The translations under genes and the position numbers were made by a program. This document shows positions 31,455-39,783 of a stretch of 64,000 bases of DNA, piece after piece. Below the pieces are notes generated by a model, which saw only the letters and a list, made by a program, of their open reading frames with translations, was not told the origin of the DNA and searched no databases. Positions within the stretch are counted from its first letter, which is position 1. Every line of letters begins with the position of its first letter. Source of the DNA: an uncultured Bacteroidota bacterium (GTDB lineage: Bacteria > Bacteroidota > Bacteroidia > NS11-12g > UBA9320); contig CAKZLB010000046.1 of assembly GCA_937124965.1 (NCBI GenBank), positions 254,743-318,742 on the forward strand, given 5' to 3'.

Positions 31455-33197
31455 CTACTTAATAGTTAGGTTTAATTTTTCTTTTAGAGATTGCAAGGAT
31501 GGATTTTTTTTCGCCATCACTTCAAATTTTTCTTGTCCAGTATACGCTCTGGTTCCTTCTGCTTTTCGTTTTACCTCTACAACTTCAAGTTGTAGCTGGC
31601 TAACTTTCATGTCTTTACGTAAAAATTGAAGCAACTCAACTTTTAACTCTTCCAATTGAATTCTATGTTGTTTAATCAACTTTAAAACAACCTTCCCATC
31701 CTCCCAAATAGGGTTAACAAATGAAAAAAGGGATACTTGTATGACCCGTTCTTCAGACTTTAGTTTTTCGACAAAATTCTTAAAGGCTTGGTTAACATCA
31801 TCTTGATTAACTTCTTTGTGCGGATGTTCTTCCTCAATAGACTGCTCACTTGGTTCTTCCGAAGTATCTTTAGCATTTACGTCTGTCGATGTTGAAATCA
31901 AAATATCATCAAGATTTCCTAAGCGAGCCACTCCCGAATCTTTGACCTTTTTGATCTTTTTGACGGGTTGGGTTGAATCACCCTTTTCTTGAGTAGATAC
32001 TTCTTTATCTGTCTTTTTTGTTACTTGTACGACTGCTTCATCAGAATCCGCCTTTTTTTTTGTTTTAACAATAGGCTGTGCTTCGGCAATCTGGGGATTT
32101 AACTGCGAATCAGACTTTTTTTTTTGATCTGTTTTTAACAGACTTGGTAAATAGCAGATTTTTATCAATCCTAATTCAACGTGTAAACGCTGATTTCGAC
32201 TGAGTTTGTAGTTCTGATCAAATTGATTTACTATAGAAATTGCATTTACTAAAAACCCTTGACTTAACGTTTTTGCCGTGTCAATGTATTTTTGATGTAC
32301 GTGCGGTGGAACATCCAATAACTTAACCGTATCTGGAGTTCTGCCTACCATTAAGTCTCTGAAATGGTTTGCCAGGCCGTTTAAGAAAATCTGCCCATCA
32401 AATCCGTTAGACAGAATTTCATCAAAAATGAGTAAAACCGAAGCAATATCCTGTGAAGAGAACGCATCCGTTATTTTGAAATAATAATCGTAATCAAGAA
32501 CGTTTAGGTTCTTAACTACATCTTCATATCTCAAGTGCTTATCCGACGAAATACTAACCATTTGATCAAAAATGGAAAGTGCATCTCTAAGTGCTCCATC
32601 TGCCTTCTGGGCAATTATATGCAGAGCTTCTTCCTCCATTACTAAGGATTCTGCTTCTCCGATTCCCTTAAGGTGAGCAATGATGTCCGGTACAGTGATT
32701 CTGTTAAAGGTAAAGACCTGACACCGTGATAAAATCGTCGGTAGAATTTTATGCCTTTCTGTCGTTGCTAAAATAAATATAGCGTAAGAAGGAGGCTCTT
32801 CTAGTGTTTTCAGGAATGCGTTAAATGCCGCGGCAGACAGCATATGTACCTCATCAATAATATACACCTTGTATTTACCAACTTGAGGAGGAATGCGAAC
32901 TTGTTCATTCAGTAGTCGAATATCTTCAACGCTATTATTAGAAGCAGCATCTAATTCAAAAATGTTATACGAGAAATCGTATTGATCATCCGTTATGCTC
33001 TCTTTGTTTATCTCTTTAGCAAGAATACGTGCGCAGGTCGTTTTCCCAACACCTCGTGGTCCATTAAACAAAAAAGCTTGTGCTAACTGATTATTTTTTA
33101 TTTCATTGATCAGAGTTTTAGTAACATGTTCTTGACCAACAACAGTGTTGAAGGTCTCAGGTCTATATTTCCGTGCTGATACAACGAAGTTTTCCAT
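31455..33197 (-). CDS. dnaX: DNA polymerase III subunit gamma/tau
   Basis: 580 residues. It is an AAA+ clamp loader: Walker A GPRGVGKTT at 46-54, IIDEVHMLS (Walker B), LATTERHKILPTILSRC (sensor 1 and SRC). The four Cys of the usual zinc module after Walker A are missing (KEINKESITDDQYDFSYNIFELDAA). Domain III ends near residue 350. The tau-specific tail is Lys/Ser/Glu rich and ends in a small domain (~480-580). Two A-runs, A10 at 32125-32116 (codons 358-361) and A9 at 32061-32053 (codons 379-382), sit just after domain III; a shift at either leads quickly to stops in both other frames. Confidence 0.95.
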   Translation of the reverse strand: MENFVVSARKYRPETFNTVVGQEHVTKTLINEIKNNQLAQAFLFNGPRGVGKTTCARILAKEINKESITDDQYDFSYNIFELDAASNNSVEDIRLLNEQVRIPPQVGKYKVYIIDEVHMLSAAAFNAFLKTLEEPPSYAIFILATTERHKILPTILSRCQVFTFNRITVPDIIAHLKGIGEAESLVMEEEALHIIAQKADGALRDALSIFDQMVSISSDKHLRYEDVVKNLNVLDYDYYFKITDAFSSQDIASVLLIFDEILSNGFDGQIFLNGLANHFRDLMVGRTPDTVKLLDVPPHVHQKYIDTAKTLSQGFLVNAISIVNQFDQNYKLSRNQRLHVELGLIKICYLPSLLKTDQKKKSDSQLNPQIAEAQPIVKTKKKADSDEAVVQVTKKTDKEVSTQEKGDSTQPVKKIKKVKDSGVARLGNLDDILISTSTDVNAKDTSEEPSEQSIEEEHPHKEVNQDDVNQAFKNFVEKLKSEERVIQVSLFSFVNPIWEDGKVVLKLIKQHRIQLEELKVELLQFLRKDMKVSQLQLEVVEVKRKAEGTRAYTGQEKFEVMAKKNPSLQSLKEKLNLTIK

Positions 33198-33285
33198 GTG
33201 CTCACAAAAAAAGAGATTTTAACATAAAATGTTGCATGGATTTGGATTTAAATTTTCTAACATATCAACTCAAGAGTAATCCACA

Positions 33286-34308
33286 TTAAATCGCTTTTTG
33301 AAGTGTAAAGCCAAAAGTTGACCCTTTGCCAAGTTCACTCCGAACATTGATGGACTGTCCGTGGGCTTCAACTATATGTTTTGCAATACTCAAACCTAAT
33401 CCTGATCCGCCCTCAATACGATTTCGACTTTGTTCAACCCGATAAAATCGTTCAAAAAGACGTGGAAGTGCATGTTTCGGAATACCTTCTCCTTTATCAG
33501 AAATTTCAATCAAAACATTTTTATCCATATCATAAAAACCGCAGAGTACTTTTCCACCGTTTTCTCCATATTTCAAAGCGTTTACGATTAAATTGGTTAA
33601 TACTTGTTTAATTCGTTTGCGGTCTGCATTAACTTTAAAGTCAACATCTGCACTTTGTTTGAAACCAAAACGAGCGTTATGTTCTTTTGCCAAAAACTCG
33701 ACATCATCAAACACCTCTTCCACCAATGTTCTAAGATCAAAAACAGATTTTTCCATTTTCAAATCACCAGATTCAATTTTATTTAAATCTGTTAAGTCCT
33801 CTACCAGTTCTATTAGTCGATCAACACTGTTAGATGCTTTATTTAAGAACGTATAATTGACCTTTGGATCCGATAGTGCCCCTTCAATTAGCGTATCTAT
33901 GTAACCTTGCATCTGAAAAATGGGTGTTTTTAGTTCATGTGATACATTCCCAACAAACTCTCTTCGAAACGCTTCTTGTTCTTTCAGTAAATTAATTTCA
34001 TCTTTTCTCTCTTTTGCCCAAGCAGAAACTTGATCCGAAACTTGGGAAATTGGGTCAAATTCTAAAGTGTCTTGTAGTTTTTCTGTTTTGCTGGTATGAA
34101 TACTTTTATAGATAATTTTAATCTTTCTATATATAAAGCGTTCGAGCAAATACAATGTAATTAAGAAGGAAAACAAAAAAGTGAGAGATATAACTATCGC
34201 TATATGCCACCAAACAAAACTCAAAATTCCAGTGAGTATCGCAGGAACTATTGACGTTAATCCTGCAGAGAGTAAGGCTATTTTACGGGGGGATGAATTA
34301 GTATTCAA
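33286..34308 (-). CDS. PhoR-like sensor histidine kinase
   Basis: 340 residues. Two transmembrane helices lie in the first ~55 residues with almost no periplasmic loop. HisKA follows with FVGNVSHELKTPIFQMQGY (His124), and HATPase_c with the N-box NALKYGENGG, DKGEGIP and GGSGLGLSIAKHIVEAHGQ. With so small a sensor domain it may read a membrane or partner signal. It is 34 bases downstream of the response regulator, its likely partner. The PhoR-like label rests on architecture and pairing. Confidence 0.9.
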   Translation of the reverse strand: MNTNSSPRKIALLSAGLTSIVPAILTGILSFVWWHIAIVISLTFLFSFLITLYLLERFIYRKIKIIYKSIHTSKTEKLQDTLEFDPISQVSDQVSAWAKERKDEINLLKEQEAFRREFVGNVSHELKTPIFQMQGYIDTLIEGALSDPKVNYTFLNKASNSVDRLIELVEDLTDLNKIESGDLKMEKSVFDLRTLVEEVFDDVEFLAKEHNARFGFKQSADVDFKVNADRKRIKQVLTNLIVNALKYGENGGKVLCGFYDMDKNVLIEISDKGEGIPKHALPRLFERFYRVEQSRNRIEGGSGLGLSIAKHIVEAHGQSINVRSELGKGSTFGFTLQKAI

Positions 34309-34342
34309 TAAGACAAAGTTATGAATAAATCCAAAAGATCAG

Positions 34343-35023
34343 TTAACCTACAAACTTGTAGCCGACACCTTTAATTGTCTCTATTTTGGTGTCACCTATC
34401 TTTTCGCGAATTTTACGAATATGCACATCAATCGTTCGATCAACTACAAAAACATCTGTTCCCCAAACTTTTCTAAGTATCTTTTCTCGAGTAAATACCT
34501 TAGAAGGTTTGCTAGCTAATAAGTACAATAAATCGAACTCCTTTCGTGGAAGATTTAAGGAAACGTCACCTAATTTAACGACGTGTTCGTTAGGATTGAT
34601 CGTTAAATTACCGTTTACCAAGACATCCGCTGTATCAGACTCAAGGTTTGAGGTATGTCGCTTCATAATAGCATTAACGCGACTTAGAAGAGCTCGAGGT
34701 TTTATAGGTTTTGTAACATAATCATCACCTCCAGCATCGAATCCAGCTATTTCACTGTACTCTTCGCTTCTTGCAGTTAAGAACATGATAAATGTATTCG
34801 TGAGTTCTTCGTTTTCACGAATTTTTCTGCACGCTTCAATGCCATCCATGTGGGGCATCATAACATCCATTATTATTAAATCCGGCTTAAATGATTTGGC
34901 CTTATCAACTGCTTCAGATCCATTATGAGCGATTTGAACTTCATAGCCTTCTTTCTCTAAATTATAGCTAATGAATTCAACAATGTCCGCTTCGTCATCA
35001 ACTACTAAAATTTTGGAGCCCAT
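34343..35023 (-). CDS. PhoB/OmpR-family response regulator
   Basis: 226 residues. The receiver domain has LVVDDEAD, phosphoacceptor Asp53 in IIMDVMMP, and KPIKPRALLSR. A winged-helix Trans_reg_C domain (~130-226) has RKEFDLLYLLASKP and VDVHIRKIREKIGD-like text ending GVGYKFVG. It regulates transcription when phosphorylated by the kinase encoded next. Targets are unknown. Confidence 0.93.
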   Translation of the reverse strand: MGSKILVVDDEADIVEFISYNLEKEGYEVQIAHNGSEAVDKAKSFKPDLIIMDVMMPHMDGIEACRKIRENEELTNTFIMFLTARSEEYSEIAGFDAGGDDYVTKPIKPRALLSRVNAIMKRHTSNLESDTADVLVNGNLTINPNEHVVKLGDVSLNLPRKEFDLLYLLASKPSKVFTREKILRKVWGTDVFVVDRTIDVHIRKIREKIGDTKIETIKGVGYKFVG

Positions 35024-35096
35024 GTTTTGTATATGTTAAGAGCGCAAGTAACTAAAGTATGACGACAACTAATCCAGTTTTAGTATTAACAAATGG

Positions 35097-36308
35097 TTAA
35101 TTGAATATCTCCGCAAGTTTGGCTTCTAGCTGATACCCTCTTAAATCTTTTGCTAAGATTCGGCCATTTCTATCTAACAAGAACGTTTTTGGAATTCCTG
35201 AAACTTGATATAATCCAGCAGCAGAGCTTTTCCATCCTTTTAAATCACTAACATGTGTCCAAGTCAATCCATCCTGAGCAATAGCAGCCTTCCACCGACT
35301 AGCATCGTTGTCCAGCGATACACTAAATACTTCAAATCCTTTGTCGTGGTATTCGTTATAAACCCTCACCACGTTAGGGTTTTCTTGTCTGCAAGGTCTA
35401 CACCATGATGCCCAAAAATCAATTAATACAACTTTACCTCTTAACGAAGATAACTTTACGAGTTCACCTGTTGGGCTTGCTAGTTCAATTTCTGGAGCCA
35501 ACCCACCAATATCTAAAGCCCCAATTGAATTAAGTCTATCTTCCAGTTTTTTAGTAAATGAGCTTTCAGGAGCATCCTTTTTTAATTTAGATAAGGCGCT
35601 TTCAAGCAAAGTTCCATCTGGCTTAGGAACAACATAGGTTGCCGCAAAATATGTAGCTGGACCACCTTTATGTTCGTTAACAAAGTTCAGAATGTCCGAA
35701 CTCATTGTTTTCTGCAAACTTGTATATTCTGTATTGAATGCGAACTTAATACTATCGCTTACGTTTGCTGGATTTAAATTGGAGTAGCGTTTTTGTAACG
35801 CTGCGTTCGCTTTGTTATGACTTAAGTACAAGTCGTATAAAGCCTTTAACTCGTCATTATTATCATCCCCTTTTACAGTGGTTTCGATAAACTCCCCTAT
35901 GGTTAGGTTTAGTTCCACTGATTTACCATCTTCCAAAATTATTGGTACCCCTGGAGGTTGATTTGAGTTAATCGTTACGTAGTAAAATTTCATGTCAGTG
36001 ATGGTTGAATTAAGTTCATACCTTCCTTTATCATCTGCTCTTACTGAGTCTACAAAACTTAATTGCCCATTCTCTAGCTTTTGTAACACCACAAGTTTGT
36101 TTGCACCGTCGCTAATTTTACCTTTCACTTTTGCTTTGCTGTCTTCCTGAGTAACAACTCCGTTTAGGTGTTGGGTACTTTCAACAGCTACACTCTGGTT
36201 TGAATCATTAGCAGTGCTTTGGTTACCACAACCTATTATCGCCAGTGTGGCAATCGACATGGTTAAACCGAAGGTTGCAATTCTTCTTCTATAATTTCTA
36301 ATCTTCAT
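35097..36308 (-). CDS. TlpA-like thioredoxin lipoprotein with DUF4369-type N-terminus
   Basis: 403 residues. The lipobox is ATLAIIGC (Cys ~27). Residues ~58-160 form a beta-rich domain of the DUF4369 type found before thioredoxins in Bacteroidota (KGKISDGANKLVVLQKLENG). The C-terminal thioredoxin fold has the redox motif WASWCRPCRQENP and the cis-Pro region VSGIPKTFLLDRNG. It is probably a periplasmic thiol reductase in disulfide or cytochrome maturation. It lies 41 bases after gatB on the same strand. Confidence 0.9.
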   Translation of the reverse strand: MKIRNYRRRIATFGLTMSIATLAIIGCGNQSTANDSNQSVAVESTQHLNGVVTQEDSKAKVKGKISDGANKLVVLQKLENGQLSFVDSVRADDKGRYELNSTITDMKFYYVTINSNQPPGVPIILEDGKSVELNLTIGEFIETTVKGDDNNDELKALYDLYLSHNKANAALQKRYSNLNPANVSDSIKFAFNTEYTSLQKTMSSDILNFVNEHKGGPATYFAATYVVPKPDGTLLESALSKLKKDAPESSFTKKLEDRLNSIGALDIGGLAPEIELASPTGELVKLSSLRGKVVLIDFWASWCRPCRQENPNVVRVYNEYHDKGFEVFSVSLDNDASRWKAAIAQDGLTWTHVSDLKGWKSSAAGLYQVSGIPKTFLLDRNGRILAKDLRGYQLEAKLAEIFN

Positions 36309-36349
36309 ATGTATATCTTTAACAAATAAAATGCCTAAAGGTGTTTAGC

Positions 36350-37804
36350 CTATGCATTAAGTTTCTTACGTAATATTTCAGTCGCTACTTTAGGATCCGC
36401 TTTTCCGCCGCTTCGCTTCATTACCTCGCCCATAAACAGTCCTAACAATCCAGTTTTTCCATTTTTATATGCATCAACTTTATCTGGATATGCGCTTAGC
36501 GCCTCATCGACAAGTTGATTAATAAAGTCGTCATCACTGTTCTGAATAACATTCTTTTCTTCTGCGACTTGTTTCGCCGTTTTCGAAGGTTCTTCAATTA
36601 ATCCTAACAAGACAATTTGTTCGGCAGCTGCGTTACTAATCACATTTTCATCAACTAGACGTATTATGTCTGCAATTTGTCGTGCGGTTAACACAAAATC
36701 TGACAATTCAATTGCATTTTTATTTAAATATCCTCTAACTGGACCCATTAAGTAGTTTGCGCATGCTTTAAAATTCTTTGCGTGTTCAACCATTTCAAGA
36801 TAATAGGCTGCAACTTCTTTGTTTTCCGTCAGCACTTGTGCGTCATACGTTGAAAGTCCATACTCTCGGGTAAACATGTCATACAGTTCCTTTGGGAGTT
36901 TTGGCATGCTCGCTTCAACATCCTTTATCCACGCCTCTGTGATTATTAACGGTGGTAAATCTGGTTCAGGGAAATATCGATAATCAGTAGCCAACTCCTT
37001 CGCACGTATTGAGAAAGTCGTACCTTTCACGGCGTCAAAACTACGAGTCTCTTGAAACACTTTCTTTCCACTTTCAAGAATGTCGACCTGCCGCTCCATT
37101 TCGTACTCAATCGCTTTTCTAACATTGCTAATTGAGTTCATGTTTTTCACCTCCACTTTTGTTCCAAATGTTTTAGACCCTTTCAACATAACTGAGATAT
37201 TGGCATCGCAACGTAAAGAGCCTTCTTCCATATTCCCATCACAAACATCTAAATAGCGAACAAGCTTTCTAACTTCGGTCACAAATAGGCCTGCTTCCTC
37301 CCCTGTTTTAATAACAGGTTCTGTCACAATCTCAATCAGCGTAGTACCAGCTCGATTGTAATCTATTAACGAATGATACATATCCATGTCATGGATACTT
37401 TTCCCAGAGTCTTCTTCTAAATGTATTCTAGTCAGAAGTATGTCTTTAGTAGTACCATCTTCTTTTTTAATGTGAATTGAACCATTGGTGCATAGCGGTG
37501 TTTTGTCTTGGGTGATTTGATACCCTTTAGGCAAATCAGCATAGAAATAATTCTTTCGAGCATACAAACAGTAAGGTGTGATGTCACAACCACAAGCAAT
37601 TCCAACCTTTAGCGCCATATTTACAGCCTCCTTATTATGCCGCGGCAATGTACCTGGATGACCTAAATTTACAACGCTGATATTAGAATTTGGCATAGCT
37701 CCATATTCTGCGAGCTCTTCACTAAACGCCTTCGTCTGTGTTAGTAATTGTGTATGAATTTCAAGGCCAATTACTACTTCGTATTTCTCTAAATCTATTC
37801 CCAT
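36350..37804 (-). CDS. gatB: Aspartyl/glutamyl-tRNA amidotransferase subunit B
   Basis: 484 residues. Signature segments are VIGLEIHTQLLTQTKAFS, GHPGTLPRHNKEAV, KNYFYADLPKGYQITQ, EEGSLRCDANISV and YRYFPEPDLPPL. The C-terminal YqeY-like domain ends the protein. With GatA and GatC (not in the window) it converts mischarged Glu-tRNA(Gln) or Asp-tRNA(Asn). A -7 box lies 14 bases upstream. Confidence 0.97.
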   Translation of the reverse strand: MGIDLEKYEVVIGLEIHTQLLTQTKAFSEELAEYGAMPNSNISVVNLGHPGTLPRHNKEAVNMALKVGIACGCDITPYCLYARKNYFYADLPKGYQITQDKTPLCTNGSIHIKKEDGTTKDILLTRIHLEEDSGKSIHDMDMYHSLIDYNRAGTTLIEIVTEPVIKTGEEAGLFVTEVRKLVRYLDVCDGNMEEGSLRCDANISVMLKGSKTFGTKVEVKNMNSISNVRKAIEYEMERQVDILESGKKVFQETRSFDAVKGTTFSIRAKELATDYRYFPEPDLPPLIITEAWIKDVEASMPKLPKELYDMFTREYGLSTYDAQVLTENKEVAAYYLEMVEHAKNFKACANYLMGPVRGYLNKNAIELSDFVLTARQIADIIRLVDENVISNAAAEQIVLLGLIEEPSKTAKQVAEEKNVIQNSDDDFINQLVDEALSAYPDKVDAYKNGKTGLLGLFMGEVMKRSGGKADPKVATEILRKKLNA

Positions 37805-37818
37805 TTGATGACAATTGG

Positions 37819-37826
37819 CAAATGTA
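37819..37826 (-). promoter_or_regulatory. -7 box for gatB
   Basis: TACATTTG on the minus strand (37826-37819), an exact TANNTTTG match, 14 bases before the ATG; the -33 element is not obvious. Confidence 0.5.
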
Positions 37827-37893
37827 AGACGAAAAAGGCTTGAGATAAAATCGTATTTATCATCTGCATATAAAAATCGACATACGAACGTAT

Positions 37894-37901
37894 TACCTTT
37901 G
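37894..37901 (+). promoter_or_regulatory. -7 box for the amidohydrolase gene
   Basis: TACCTTTG (37894-37901), an exact match, ending 7 bases before ATG 37909, so the transcript would have a very short leader. No clear -33 TTTG. Confidence 0.5.
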
Positions 37902-37908
37902 ACGCACT

Positions 37909-39582
37909 ATGAAAGCGTATACAAAGTGCCTCTTACTTTTGGTTTCGGTTCTTGCCACTCTAACATCTTGCTCGAAGAAAGACTTAATTGAAGTCGACAC
38001 CATTTTTTATAATGGAACAGTTTACACATGTGACTCTACGTTCTCCGTAGTTAGCGCCGTAGCTATAAAAGATGGGCGCTTTATAGGTATTGGTAATGAT
38101 GATGAAATTCTTGATCAATACATTTCACCAAGAACCGTAGATTTAAAAAAGAAACCAGTTTATCCTGGTTTTATTGATGCACACTCGCACTTTTATGGTT
38201 ACGGAAAAGACCTTCAAGAGCTTGATCTAAAATCAGCTACTTCTTTTGAAGACATGATTAACATGACAGCTGCCTATGGCGAAAAAACGAATCCAAGTTT
38301 TATTATCGGCAGAGGTTGGAATGAAGAAGACTGGGTTGTTAAAGGTACCATTTCAAAGGTTAAACTGGATATTTTATTCCCTAACACTCCTGTATTCCTT
38401 CAACGGGTTGATGGCCACGCTGCTTTATGCAATCAAACTGCTTTAGATTTGGCAGGCATTACAGAAACCACTGAGTTTGTTGGAGGAAGAGTTGAAAAAA
38501 TGGGGCCATTTTTAACTGGGTTGCTAATTGACAAAGCTGCAGAAAAAGTCATGGAACGCTTTCCAGAACCTTCGCTACAACAGCAAATTATGTCTTTGAT
38601 TGATGCTCAAAATGCATGTTATAGAGCTGGACTTACATTGGTAACAGACGCTGGCTTGAAGGAGTCGATTATACTACTGATTGACTCGCTACAAAGGACT
38701 GGAGCGTTAACAATGCCTGTTTATGCAATGTCAAATCCTGATACGAACGCTATTACTCGTTTATTGAAAAATGACAATATTCGAAACAACGATCGATTAC
38801 AATTCAGTTCAATAAAATTGTATGCTGACGGTTCTCTTGGAAGTCGAGGGGCACTGCTCAAAACATCGTATTGTGACGATTCAACTCAAATCGGATTACT
38901 TCAAGAATCTATAGATTACTACAGGGCACTCATTGACTATTGTTACAGAAACAATTTACAGGTTAATACCCATTGCATCGGTGATAGTGCGAATGGTTTA
39001 TTACTGGGACTGTATGCCGAAAAACTAAAAAGTAAGAATAATTTGCGTTGGAGAATCGAACACGCTCAAGTCGTTGACTTAAAAGATTTTGATTTCTTTA
39101 AGCAGTATGACATCATTCCTTCTGTGCAACCAACTCACGCGACTTCAGATGCGTCAATGGCAAAAAAGCGACTATGTAATCATGACAATATGAAAGGTGC
39201 ATACGCATATAAGTCTTTACTAAACACAACAGGAAACCTTGCTCTAGGTACGGATTTTCCTGTTGAAGAAATAGACCCTATTGCCACGTTCTTTTCCGCG
39301 GTAAAGCGACGAACCAAGAGTGGTGATGTTTTTAAACCAGAAGAAGCTCTGTCGCCGAAGGAAGCTCTTATGGGCATGACTTATTGGGCAGCAAGAGCAA
39401 GTTTTCTGGAAGATCGATTGGGTAGTGTTGAGATTGGAAAAGAAGCTAATCTAACAATTTTAAGTGAGGACATCATGACGGCATATGAGCAAGGTCGCAT
39501 CAAAAATATAATGACCGTTCTTCGTGGAGATGCTGTTTTCTCAGATAACACACTACGATTCTCCCAAAGCCCTAATCAATAA
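37909..39582 (+). CDS. Amidohydrolase lipoprotein (YtcJ-like)
   Basis: 557 residues. The lipobox is LATLTSC (Cys ~21). The metal-dependent hydrolase has YPGFIDAHSHFYGYG (metal-binding His-X-His), GRGWNEEDW, NTHCIGDSANG, RWRIEHAQVV and LGTDFPVE (metal Asp). The order and wording fit the YtcJ / N-substituted formamide deformylase group. It would act outside the inner membrane on an unknown amide or formamide. Its 3' end overlaps the CopZ gene tail-to-tail by 11 bases. Confidence 0.9.
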   Translation: MKAYTKCLLLLVSVLATLTSCSKKDLIEVDTIFYNGTVYTCDSTFSVVSAVAIKDGRFIGIGNDDEILDQYISPRTVDLKKKPVYPGFIDAHSHFYGYGKDLQELDLKSATSFEDMINMTAAYGEKTNPSFIIGRGWNEEDWVVKGTISKVKLDILFPNTPVFLQRVDGHAALCNQTALDLAGITETTEFVGGRVEKMGPFLTGLLIDKAAEKVMERFPEPSLQQQIMSLIDAQNACYRAGLTLVTDAGLKESIILLIDSLQRTGALTMPVYAMSNPDTNAITRLLKNDNIRNNDRLQFSSIKLYADGSLGSRGALLKTSYCDDSTQIGLLQESIDYYRALIDYCYRNNLQVNTHCIGDSANGLLLGLYAEKLKSKNNLRWRIEHAQVVDLKDFDFFKQYDIIPSVQPTHATSDASMAKKRLCNHDNMKGAYAYKSLLNTTGNLALGTDFPVEEIDPIATFFSAVKRRTKSGDVFKPEEALSPKEALMGMTYWAARASFLEDRLGSVEIGKEANLTILSEDIMTAYEQGRIKNIMTVLRGDAVFSDNTLRFSQSPNQ

Positions 39583-39781
39583 GTAGAATTTCAAATCCAG
39601 CAGATTCGACTGACTTTATAACCGTGTCAACATCTTGATCATCTAACTCTACTGTGAGAATCTTGTCTGGATTTTCAATGTCAACTTGCCAAGACTCTAC
39701 ATTATCTAATGCATTTAAAACTGGTGAAACCGTTCGTATGCAATTGCCACAATTGATGTTTGTTTTGAACGTTGCAATCAT
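39572..39781 (-). CDS. copZ: CopZ-like heavy-metal chaperone
   Basis: 69 residues, a single HMA domain with the metal motif NCGNC (Cys11 and Cys14). The usual M-X before the motif is replaced (TNINCGNC rather than GMTCXXC). It is the last gene of the copper operon, 2 bases after copA, and should ferry Cu(I) to CopA in the cytoplasm. Confidence 0.88.
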   Translation of the reverse strand: MIATFKTNINCGNCIRTVSPVLNALDNVESWQVDIENPDKILTVELDDQDVDTVIKSVESAGFEILLID

Positions 39782-39783
39782 TA

